A stretch of 64,000 nt of DNA from JAHQVI01 sp050330195 (GTDB lineage: Bacteria > Pseudomonadota > Alphaproteobacteria > Rhizobiales > Rhodomicrobiaceae), in assembly GCA_050330195.1 (NCBI GenBank), contig JBHJOB010000003.1:12004-76003 (forward strand), in the 5' to 3' direction. The translations under genes and the position numbers were made by a program. The notes beneath the pieces are model-generated. The model worked only from the letters and a program-made list of their open reading frames with translations. It had not been told where the DNA came from and searched no databases. Below are positions 49,565 to 56,699 of this stretch, piece by piece. The first letter of the stretch is position 1, and the number at the start of each line of letters is the position of its first letter.

Positions 49565-49962
49565 GACGCTGAGCGGGTATCCTTGATCCAAGCGCCAGCC
49601 GCCAGTTTTCCCACCCCGGCGTGGCAGGTTTTGTTTGACAGATCGCATGTGTCGGGTAAATATTATGTAATCGTTTACATTAAAAAGCCAGTGCCGGTAT
49701 TCACGCGGCGCCAAATGGCAATTTGGGAGGATTTGAGATGGCCTTGCAGGCAGGCAGCAGCTAACCGCATCTTTACAGTCTCAACTGATCGGGCCTTCTT
49801 CCCAGGGGACGAAACCGATTTGCGCAACAGCCTGGCCCGGAGCATGCCGGTGCAGCCCTTTCCCGACGCTTGCGAACTCACGAAATTCATCAGCCCCGCG
49901 GACCGCCGCCGAAGGGCTTTCTTCTTCCGCACCCTTTTCATTTCTCACGACGGAGAGCTGGC
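49565..49962. other. lacI-isomerase intergenic region with an orphan SD-ATG
   Basis: 398 bp. The operator is at 49665-49680. At 49738 an ATG preceded by GGGAGG starts an 8-codon frame (MALQAGSS) ending in TAA 49762-49764. It could be a leader peptide or the scar of a lost gene. The 127-codon frame 49583-49966 has no family character. Confidence 0.5.
49665..49680. promoter_or_regulatory. LacI-family operator
   Basis: ATGTAATCGTTTACAT, a near-perfect palindrome fitting the LacI consensus TGTAANCGNTTACA. It lies between the divergent lacI gene and operon, about 100 bp from lacI and 280 bp from the isomerase start. It very probably binds the adjacent regulator and controls both. Confidence 0.85.
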
Positions 49963-51015
49963 ATGAAGACCATGAAAGGACCGGCGCTGTTTCTCGCCCA
50001 GTTCGCGGGTGACGAAGCGCCATTCAACTCGCTCGACTCCATCTGCCGCTGGGCGGCCTCGCTCGGTTACAAGGGCGTGCAGATTCCGAGCTGGGACGCG
50101 CGTCTGTTCGACCTCACCAAAGCCGCAACGTCCGATGCCTATTGCGATGAGGTCAAGGGCATCGTTGCCAGCCACGGGATGGCCATCACCGACCTCTCGA
50201 CGCATCTTCAGGGCCAGCTTGTTGCCGTCCACCCGGCCTATGACGCCGCATTCGACGGTTTCGCCGATCCCTCGGTGCGCGGCAATCCGCAAGCCCGCCA
50301 GCAATGGGCCGTGCAGCAGATGCGCTACGGCGCGGAAGCCTCGCGGCGTCTGGGCCTCGCGACGCATGTGACCTTCTCCGGCGCGCTCGCCTGGCCTTAT
50401 GTCTACCCCTGGCCGCAGCGCCCGGCCGGTCTGATCGAGGCGGCATTTGCCGAACTGGCGAACCGCTGGAAGCCGATTCTGGACTATTACGACCAGCATG
50501 GCGTCGATGTCTGCTACGAAATCCACCCCGGCGAGGATCTGCATGACGGCGCGAGCTTCGAGCGTTTCGTCGACGCGGTCGGCGGGCACAGACGCGCGTG
50601 TATCAATTACGATCCGAGCCATTTCATCCTGCAGCAGCTCGACTACATTCATTTCATCGACCTCTATCACGAGCGCATCAAAGCCTTCCATGCCAAGGAC
50701 GCCGAATTCAATCCGGACGGGCGCGTCGGCGTCTATGGCGGCTATGAAGGCTGGGCCGGGCGCGCCGGGCGTTTCCGCTCGCTTGGCGACGGGCAGGTGG
50801 ATTTTCCGGCGATCTTTTCAAAGCTGGCCCAGTATGACTATGATTCATGGGCGGTCCTGGAATGGGAATGCTGCCTGAAACATCCCGAGGACGGCGCGCG
50901 CGAGGGCGCTGAATTCATCACGCAGCATATTATCCGCGTAACCGAAAAGGCGTTCGACGACTTCGCGGCAGGCGGAGCGGACGATGCGGCCAATCGCAAG
51001 ATGTTGGGGTTGTAA
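49963..51015 (+). CDS. TIM-barrel sugar phosphate isomerase/epimerase family protein
   Basis: 350 residues from ATG 49963 (CGGAG upstream). AP_endonuc_2/xylose-isomerase-like TIM barrel: SICRWAASLGYKGVQIP near the start, VDVCYEIHPGEDLHDG (metal-binding Glu/His), ACINYDPSHFILQQLD (Asp, His) and KAFHAKDAEFN. It is longer than the usual 270-residue members, with an insert around 285-305 (GGYEGWAGRAGRFRSLGDG). It would isomerise or epimerise a sugar, inositol or keto-sugar. Its stop and the next ATG overlap by one base (TAATG), indicating coupled translation with the oxidoreductase. Confidence 0.88.
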   Translation: MKTMKGPALFLAQFAGDEAPFNSLDSICRWAASLGYKGVQIPSWDARLFDLTKAATSDAYCDEVKGIVASHGMAITDLSTHLQGQLVAVHPAYDAAFDGFADPSVRGNPQARQQWAVQQMRYGAEASRRLGLATHVTFSGALAWPYVYPWPQRPAGLIEAAFAELANRWKPILDYYDQHGVDVCYEIHPGEDLHDGASFERFVDAVGGHRRACINYDPSHFILQQLDYIHFIDLYHERIKAFHAKDAEFNPDGRVGVYGGYEGWAGRAGRFRSLGDGQVDFPAIFSKLAQYDYDSWAVLEWECCLKHPEDGAREGAEFITQHIIRVTEKAFDDFAAGGADDAANRKMLGL

Positions 51016-52187
51016 TGAGCGACGTGACACCGGACAGAAAACTCAAGCGCCGCTTGCGGCTTGGTATGGTCGGCGGCGGTCAGGGCGCATTCATCGGCGC
51101 GGTTCACCGCATGGCGTCGCGCCTCGACGACCGCTGGCAGCTGGTCGCGGGCGCATTGTCCAGCGACCCGGCGCGCGCGCAGGCATCCGGCGAGGAGCTG
51201 CTGCTTTCGCCGGACCGCATCTATCCCGATTTCCAGGCAATGGCGGACGCCGAGACGCAGCGTTCCGACCCCATCGACGCGGTGGCCATAGTCACGCCCA
51301 ACCATATGCACGCAGCGCCCGCCAAGGCATTCCTGCAAGCTGGCATCCACGTCATCTGCGACAAGCCGCTGACCGTCTCGCGTCAGGAAGCGGAAGAGCT
51401 GGCCAAACTCGCCGCCGACACCGGGCTGATCTTCGCCGTCACGCATAATTACACCGGCCATCCGCTCGTCCGTCAGGCCCGCCACATGGTCCAGTCAGGC
51501 GAGCTTGGCGGCATTCGCGTCGTACAGGTCGAATATGCGCAGGACTGGCTGGCGACGAAGCTGGAGGATAGCGGCCAGAAGCAGGCGTCTTGGCGCGTCG
51601 ATCCCGCCGTGTCCGGACCGGGCGGCTCCATCGGCGACATCGGCACCCACGCCTTCAACCTTGCCGAATTCATCACCGGCGGCCGGGTGCAGTCGCTCGC
51701 CGCCGATCTGCACACATTCGTTGCAGGTCGGCAGCTCGACGACAATGCCCATATGATGCTGCGCTTCGCCGATGGCGGGCGGGGCATATTGTGGTGCAGT
51801 CAGGTTGCCGTCGGCCGCGAGAACGGGCTCGTCATCCGCGTTTACGGCGAGAAAGGCGGCCTCGAATGGCATCAGGAACAGCCGAATACGCTCCTCTATG
51901 CGCCACTTGGCGAGCCGCCGCGCATGATCCGCCGCAATGGCGCGGGCGCCGACAGCGTCTCGCAGGCCGCATCGCGTATTCCCGCCGGTCATCCCGAGGG
52001 CTATCTGGAGGCTTTCGCACAGATCTACAGCGACGTGGCGGAACAGATCATGGCAAGGCTGGAAGGCCGCATGCCGGACAAACTCGCCCTGCAGGCCCCG
52101 ACTGTCGAGCACGGCGTGCGCGGCGTCCGCTTCATCGAGGCGGCCGTGAAGTCCTCGGCGGCGAACGGCGCGTGGGTCGAGCTTTAA
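51015..52187 (+). CDS. Gfo/Idh/MocA-family oxidoreductase
   Basis: 390 residues. N-terminal NAD(P) Rossmann domain (RLGMVGGGQGAFIGAVHRMA) with the family's CDKPLTVSRQEAEELAKL motif, whose Lys is catalytic, and a C-terminal alpha/beta domain with GPGGSIGDIGTHAFNLAEF carrying the catalytic His. It oxidises a hydroxyl of a sugar or inositol. The pair with the upstream TIM barrel is a recurrent module for sugar or cyclitol use under LacI control; no transporter is adjacent. Confidence 0.9.
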   Translation: MSDVTPDRKLKRRLRLGMVGGGQGAFIGAVHRMASRLDDRWQLVAGALSSDPARAQASGEELLLSPDRIYPDFQAMADAETQRSDPIDAVAIVTPNHMHAAPAKAFLQAGIHVICDKPLTVSRQEAEELAKLAADTGLIFAVTHNYTGHPLVRQARHMVQSGELGGIRVVQVEYAQDWLATKLEDSGQKQASWRVDPAVSGPGGSIGDIGTHAFNLAEFITGGRVQSLAADLHTFVAGRQLDDNAHMMLRFADGGRGILWCSQVAVGRENGLVIRVYGEKGGLEWHQEQPNTLLYAPLGEPPRMIRRNGAGADSVSQAASRIPAGHPEGYLEAFAQIYSDVAEQIMARLEGRMPDKLALQAPTVEHGVRGVRFIEAAVKSSAANGAWVEL

Positions 52188-52257
52188 AGTAAAAAATGGC
52201 GTCGCGCCGAAGCCGAACAGAAATCCCCGCGAAGGCGCACGCTCGCTAGATCAGGAT

Positions 52258-52348
52258 CATTTCTTACGGAAACGATCCTGATTCCCGCATCTGTTTGTTT
52301 CAAGCTCGATTTTTCCGAGAAATGGTCTCCATTTTATCGGATCTCGCT
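52258..52348. repeat. dispersed intergenic hairpin repeat, copy B
   Basis: A ~91 bp element matching 2189-2277 with few substitutions and a 2-bp indel. The central hairpin CCGAGAAATGG / CCATTTTATCGG with a TCT loop is more complete here. Some changes between copies keep the pairing, suggesting selection on structure or recent mobility. Confidence 0.8.
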
Positions 52349-52361
52349 TTGACATTCGTCC

Positions 52362-52438
52362 TGTAGGGCGGGTAGAGCGCAAGCGAAACCCGCCGCCGGC
52401 ATAGCGATGGGTTTCGCCAGTGCTCGACCCATCCTACA
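52362..52438. repeat. long palindromic intergenic repeat
   Basis: TGTAGGGCGGGTAGAGC at the left end is the inverted form of GCTCGACCCATCCTACA at the right end (3 mismatches). Inside, GCGAAACCCG pairs with TGGGTTTCGC. The whole 77 bp folds as one interrupted hairpin. Such TGTAGG...CCTACA elements recur in proteobacterial genomes; it lies directly beside repeat copy B and before the stop end of the carboxypeptidase gene. Confidence 0.7.
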
Positions 52439-52526
52439 ATTGCTTATCGTTCATGTTAGCGCCTATGCGCGAAGGCCGGGATTTGCATTCCCGACAGTCC
52501 GCGCAACGCCTCTCGCATTGCCGCGC

Positions 52527-53447
52527 TTACTTCTTCTTCTTTTTCGGAGCGGCGCGGGGGCGGCAGACGACCGGACGCAGATCCTCCGGCGTTGTCTCGG
52601 CATTGGCGTCGATCGCCATTTGGTCCAGCTTCGCGGAAAACATCGTCTTCCAGCCATAAAACTCGAAGCCATGCTGGATCAGCCGGGCCGCTCGCGCGGT
52701 CCGCGCTCCGCTCGATTTCGCCCCCAGAACGACGGCCATGATGCTCAGATCGCCGCGTGTAGCGCTGGCCACGACATTGAAGCCCGATGCGCAAATGAAG
52801 CCGGTCTTCATCCCGTCCGCGCCCTCGAACGTCCTGAGCAGCTTGTTGTGCGACCGCAGCGTCTGCTTGCCAAGCTTGAACGAATCCAGGGAATACAGAT
52901 GCGCGTGCTCGGGAAACTCCTTGAGCAGGGCGCGCCCGAGAATCGCCATATCGCGCGCCGTCGTCACCTGCTGATCGTGAGGCAGGCCATGCGGGTTGTA
53001 GAATCGCGTCTTGGTCATGCCAAGCCGTTTCGCCGTAGCGTTCATGCGGTCGATGAACGCCGGTTCGGCGCCCGCAACGCGCTCCGCAATCATCACCGCG
53101 ACATCGTTCGCCGATTTGATGATCAACGCCTTGAGCGCGAGTTCGACGGTCATTTCCGCCCCGAGCGGCAAGCCGATCTTGCTGGGCGGCTGAAGACGGG
53201 CGTTTTCGGACGAAACCACCTTGTCCGCCAGCGACAGTTTGCCGTCGCGAAGCGCCTCGAAGGTGAGATAGGCGGTCATCAGCTTCGTTAGCGAGGCGGG
53301 GTGCCAGACGCGATCGGGTTCCTCGGCATAGATGACGAGGCCAGACTTAGGCTCGATCACCAGAGCGGGCGCCGCCCTGGCGGATACCGCGGCAGTCAGC
53401 AGAGCCAGAACGGCAACGACCTGAAGGAAAACGCTTTTCAAGCTCAT
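52527..53447 (-). CDS. D-alanyl-D-alanine carboxypeptidase (PBP5/6-like)
   Basis: 306 residues with a signal peptide (MSLKSVFLQVVAVLALLTAAVSARA). Catalytic motifs are ASLTK (SxxK), SAND (SxN) and MKTGF (KTG). It trims pentapeptide stems in the periplasm. It lacks the long C-terminal PBP5 domain; the tail ends in a poly-Lys run (AAPKKKKK), unlike the amphipathic membrane anchor of DacA. It is a stand-alone gene diverging from nothing nearby and shares the strand with the DMT transporter upstream. Confidence 0.92.
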   Translation of the reverse strand: MSLKSVFLQVVAVLALLTAAVSARAAPALVIEPKSGLVIYAEEPDRVWHPASLTKLMTAYLTFEALRDGKLSLADKVVSSENARLQPPSKIGLPLGAEMTVELALKALIIKSANDVAVMIAERVAGAEPAFIDRMNATAKRLGMTKTRFYNPHGLPHDQQVTTARDMAILGRALLKEFPEHAHLYSLDSFKLGKQTLRSHNKLLRTFEGADGMKTGFICASGFNVVASATRGDLSIMAVVLGAKSSGARTARAARLIQHGFEFYGWKTMFSAKLDQMAIDANAETTPEDLRPVVCRPRAAPKKKKK

Positions 53448-53543
53448 TCGATGCGATTTCTCTCAAAACTGATTGGAAATCCAAGCGTACGGCACAAGGC
53501 CTTTCATACGCTACAACGTTGGTAGCATTCGGGCGCGATGCGC

Positions 53544-54506
53544 TCAAGAGCCATCCGCGCGCACCGCATCCGGCTGCGTCCGCCGCGACATCAACCGCCC
53601 GAAGATGCGGCCGTCGATGGCTGCGAGACCGAGGCTGATGAGGGCCATGCCCAGAAAATGCTTCGGCAGGAGAACTTCGCCGAGCACGAAAATCCCCAGC
53701 AGGATGGCCGTCACGGGGATCAGGAACGTGACCAGCAGCACATTCGTCGCCCCGGCCGTCGCCAGAATGCGGAAAAACAGGATATAGGCCAGCGCCGTGG
53801 ACAGCATGGACACGCCGATCAGCGCGCCGATGGCCGCAGCGCTCGGCATTGGCAGCGTCCAGGGCTGGTCGATGATCAGCATGGCCGGAACGAGGATGGT
53901 GCTCGACGCCGTGAGCTGTCCGGTGGCTGTCGCCAGCGGCGAGACGCCCAGCACCCGGAACCGGCGCGCAAAGACACCCGACACGGCGTAACAGAAAGCC
54001 GCTCCAAGGATGGCAAGCTGCGCGGCGATGTTGACGCCCAGCGCACGCAGCGCATCGCTGCCGACCATGATGACGACGCCCGCCATGCCGATACACACGC
54101 CGAAAAAGCGCCCCCAGCTCATTTTCTCATCGCCGGTGAAATAATGCGCGACAATGACGGCGAAGAGCGGCGTCGTGGCGTTGAGGATCGAGGCGAGGCC
54201 CGAGGCGATATGCGACTGGCCCCATACGATCAGCGTAAACGGAATGACATTGTTGACGATCGCCATCGTGTAGAATGCGCGAATGACCGGCCGCTCCATC
54301 GGCACGCGAAGACCAATGAGCAGCATCGCGATGTTGAGCACCAGCGCCGCAAGCGCGACCCGGCCAACGACGACCACCATCGTCGGCAGTTCCTTGACCG
54401 CCACGCCGTTGAAGAAGAACGACGCCCCCCACAGCACCGAAAGCCCGACGAGGATGCCCCATTCGACGAGGGTCATGGTGCGTCTGACAGGTTGAAGCGG
54501 CTGCAT
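53544..54506 (-). CDS. DMT/EamA-family transporter
   Basis: About 320 residues, 10 predicted TM segments in two EamA repeats (GILVGLSVLWGASFFFNGVAVKEL and AFCYAVSGVFARRFR). ATG 54506 has GGGGG eight bases upstream; ATG 54566 (20 residues longer) has AAGGA at wider spacing. The substrate is unknown; amino-acid, metabolite or drug efflux is possible. It lies on the same strand as the aconitase X operon but more than 500 bp downstream of it. Confidence 0.88.
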   Translation of the reverse strand: MQPLQPVRRTMTLVEWGILVGLSVLWGASFFFNGVAVKELPTMVVVVGRVALAALVLNIAMLLIGLRVPMERPVIRAFYTMAIVNNVIPFTLIVWGQSHIASGLASILNATTPLFAVIVAHYFTGDEKMSWGRFFGVCIGMAGVVIMVGSDALRALGVNIAAQLAILGAAFCYAVSGVFARRFRVLGVSPLATATGQLTASSTILVPAMLIIDQPWTLPMPSAAAIGALIGVSMLSTALAYILFFRILATAGATNVLLVTFLIPVTAILLGIFVLGEVLLPKHFLGMALISLGLAAIDGRIFGRLMSRRTQPDAVRADGS

Positions 54507-54893
54507 GGAAATTCCCCCGGACGATGCGACGCCGACATCGTTGGTTTTCGGCGAATTCTGAGGCATTCACATCCCGTTCCTTGCGGCGAAACTCGGCGTG
54601 GACGCGCACCTGTCCACGTCACGATCGACGCGCGTTGCTCCAGCGAGATCCGTCAAATCGCCTTCGTTCCGATTTTGGGTGTGGTACGGTGGGAGGCGGA
54701 AACCTCGAACCGGAACCCGCCCGTTGGGTTGATGCAGCGGCCGCGCGCCAACAAGGTCGGTGCAGGTAAGAGGAGCATCCTCGAACCAACTTTTCGGGAC
54801 ATTAGCCGATTGGAACAGGATATTGCAAGACAATCCGTTTGCGGAGTTATTTTAATCCTGTAATCAGATAACCTTACATAATTGCTACGTCCG

Positions 54894-54934
54894 AAGGCTT
54901 TCCTCTTAGCTTCCGCTCAAAGGAGCCTTTTTTT
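54894..54934 (+). terminator. orphan terminator-like hairpin on the plus strand
   Basis: AAGGCT (54894-54899) pairs with AGCCTT (54924-54929), extended by flanking CC/GG, and is followed by a run of seven Ts ending at 54934. No plus-strand gene precedes it, so it may end a small RNA or be chance. Confidence 0.4.
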
Positions 54935-54983
54935 ACAACAGACCGCCGCCGTTTCGTTGCGGTTGACGCCGGAAGAGCCGTCT

Positions 54984-55013
54984 CGGGCGGGGCGGCAACC
55001 CTTGCCTCGCCCG
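54984..55013 (-). terminator. hairpin at the end of the aconitase X operon
   Basis: CGGGCG/CGCCCG outer and GGCAA/TTGCC inner pairs around a CCC loop, with an asymmetric interior bulge; it begins 6 bp downstream of the small-subunit stop. There is no clean T tract on the minus strand, so a weak or Rho-dependent end is likely. Confidence 0.45.
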
Positions 55014-55018
55014 GGCCG

Positions 55019-55426
55019 TCAGGCGACAGTCAATGTTCCACTGTCCGGATCGACAATCACATGCTCACCCGTCCGGATCGCTCCGGTTATGTCCACCTCG
55101 AAGCGGTCGATCATCGGCAAGTCCGCGAACGCCGCGCCTTGCGCCATGATCGCGTTGGCGAAATTGAGGATCAGAGCCGCAGGGCAAAGGCCGCGCGCTT
55201 TCATGTCGCGCAGCATCCACGCTGTCGCCACGCCGCCCTTCGCCGCGTTCAGTATCAGGATTTTCCCGACATAGCTTTGCCCGCACAGCGCGTGCGCTGG
55301 CCGCGAGAAAACGCCCTTGACCAGATCGACGTCGTAGCGCGCGGAGAAATTGTCGCTCGCGACGAGCGCCTCGCCTTCCACGCGCGGACCGATGCCGACA
55401 TGCCCCTGGTAAACTCTCATGCTCAT
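55019..55426 (-). CDS. aconitase X swivel-domain (small) subunit
   Basis: 135 residues from ATG 55426, matching the DUF126 swivel domain: NAAKGGVATAWMLRDM and the C-terminal ITGAIRTGEHVIVDP are the family hallmarks. It pairs with the large subunit to form an AcnX-type dehydratase. Its ATG overlaps the large-subunit stop (ATGA) and GGGAGG lies eight bases upstream. AcnX enzymes include cis-3-hydroxy-L-proline dehydratase in bacteria and mevalonate-5-phosphate dehydratase in archaea; the substrate here is unknown. Confidence 0.92.
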   Translation of the reverse strand: MSMRVYQGHVGIGPRVEGEALVASDNFSARYDVDLVKGVFSRPAHALCGQSYVGKILILNAAKGGVATAWMLRDMKARGLCPAALILNFANAIMAQGAAFADLPMIDRFEVDITGAIRTGEHVIVDPDSGTLTVA

Positions 55427-56673
55427 ACGGTCAGCCTCCCGGAAACGGCGGCGTCCACGCACGCTTCCATATCCGCCAGATGCGTTTCGTAGCCATAACC
55501 GCCGAGGATGTTGACGAGCTTGGCCGAGTTGGAAAGCAGCGACCGCCAGCCATTGGCCTCGCCGATCTCGCGGGCATGCATCTGATAGAAGCACACACCC
55601 TTGAGCACGATGCCGCCAGCATCTTCGATGGCGTCTGTAAAGCCCATCCGGTCGGCTGCGGTTTTCATCTCCGGCGAAGTGGCCGCAATGAGCGTGACCT
55701 TGTCGCTGATCTTGCGGCCACGCAGATGATTGCTGAGCGTTTCCAGCTCGAAAAGCGAAAGCTGCGGCGCGGCGAAGACGACGACGTCCAGCCGGTCGTT
55801 CTTCGGTCCGAAATCCTTGTAGAAGCTCGCCACATCCGCCGCGCCAATCCTGCGCGGCGCGGGCGGCGTGCCGTCGAAAACGGCGTCAAGCCTTGGAGCT
55901 TCCGGCGTGATGCCGATGATGTGAAAGAGCGGCGTTGAGCCGAAGCTGGCAAGCGCCGCGCCGAAATGCTTGATTTCGTCGGATGTCGGCGCGCGTCCAA
56001 TCCCTTCGATGACAGGAACTTCCCAGTAAGATTTCATCTGCCGTCCGACAATTCCGCCAAGCGCGCCCCAGTCGCTCAGCGATCGTGGCTCGGCCTCGAC
56101 CACAAACCGCGTCGTGCCACGGCGGCGCTCATCGAGATGGAAGCCATACCGTGGTACGCGCCCGGTCAACGAGGCGGCAAGAGCCGAAGGACCGCCCTCG
56201 AAATTCGTCCGTGCGCCAAGGACCGAGTTCGCATAGATCGACGAGCCCGTGTCGCCAAAGGCGATGTGCTCGCCAAGCACGGGCGGATTGATCGTCTGGT
56301 AGTTGATGCAGGTATCGGTCATCATGAAGCCGAGCTTGCGGAAGGCCGCGTCCGCGCGTCGCTCCATATCGACGAAGCGTTCATCCTGCTTGATCCGTTC
56401 GTAGGCGGAAAAATCGGCGCCGCGTGGATCGGTTACGGACGGGATGACGACGCGGCTCTCCGATGGATCATGCGAGCCGATCCACTCGACGAAACGCAAG
56501 CCTTCTTCGCCCGTCGCCTCCGTGTCGGCCATCAGATGGACCTGCGAGACTTCGACGAGTTCGTCCGCATCGAACATGCGTGCGACCTTCAGCAGCATTT
56601 CCATCGCCCATTTTCGCGGCTCGCCATGAGCGCCGGCAAGCATCTCCTGTTCGTAATCGTTCAGGCGTGTCAT
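55423..56673 (-). CDS. aconitase X catalytic (large) subunit
   Basis: 416 residues. AcnX signatures YANSVLGARTNFEGGP (about residue 147-162) and TDTCINYQ (Cys122) at the expected distance, plus GGYGYETHLADME near the end. The Fe-S and substrate ligands are spread over these loops. It is split from its swivel domain as in most bacteria. Hydroxyproline-metabolism neighbours (proline racemase, delta1-pyrroline reductases) are absent, so a hydroxyproline role is not supported here; substrate is inferred to be related to the rest of the operon. Start ATG 56673, 26 bp after the DUF3604 stop. Confidence 0.92.
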   Translation of the reverse strand: MTRLNDYEQEMLAGAHGEPRKWAMEMLLKVARMFDADELVEVSQVHLMADTEATGEEGLRFVEWIGSHDPSESRVVIPSVTDPRGADFSAYERIKQDERFVDMERRADAAFRKLGFMMTDTCINYQTINPPVLGEHIAFGDTGSSIYANSVLGARTNFEGGPSALAASLTGRVPRYGFHLDERRRGTTRFVVEAEPRSLSDWGALGGIVGRQMKSYWEVPVIEGIGRAPTSDEIKHFGAALASFGSTPLFHIIGITPEAPRLDAVFDGTPPAPRRIGAADVASFYKDFGPKNDRLDVVVFAAPQLSLFELETLSNHLRGRKISDKVTLIAATSPEMKTAADRMGFTDAIEDAGGIVLKGVCFYQMHAREIGEANGWRSLLSNSAKLVNILGGYGYETHLADMEACVDAAVSGRLTV

Positions 56674-56699
56674 GGAGCACTTTCCTTGCTGCGGGCGGC

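Larger units (their letters stand above)
54507..55018. other. intergenic region between aconitase X operon and DMT transporter
   Basis: About 510 bp. It contains a hairpin at 54984-55013 just after the aconitase X small-subunit stop and an orphan plus-strand terminator-like hairpin at 54894-54934. No ORF with family character is visible. Confidence 0.4.

Noticed and set aside
49583..49966. 127-codon plus-strand frame in the lacI-isomerase gap
   Set aside because: No ribosome site, no family character and it runs across the operator; not a gene.
54567..54833. 88-codon minus-strand frame upstream of the DMT transporter
   Set aside because: No family resemblance and no ribosome site; not supported.
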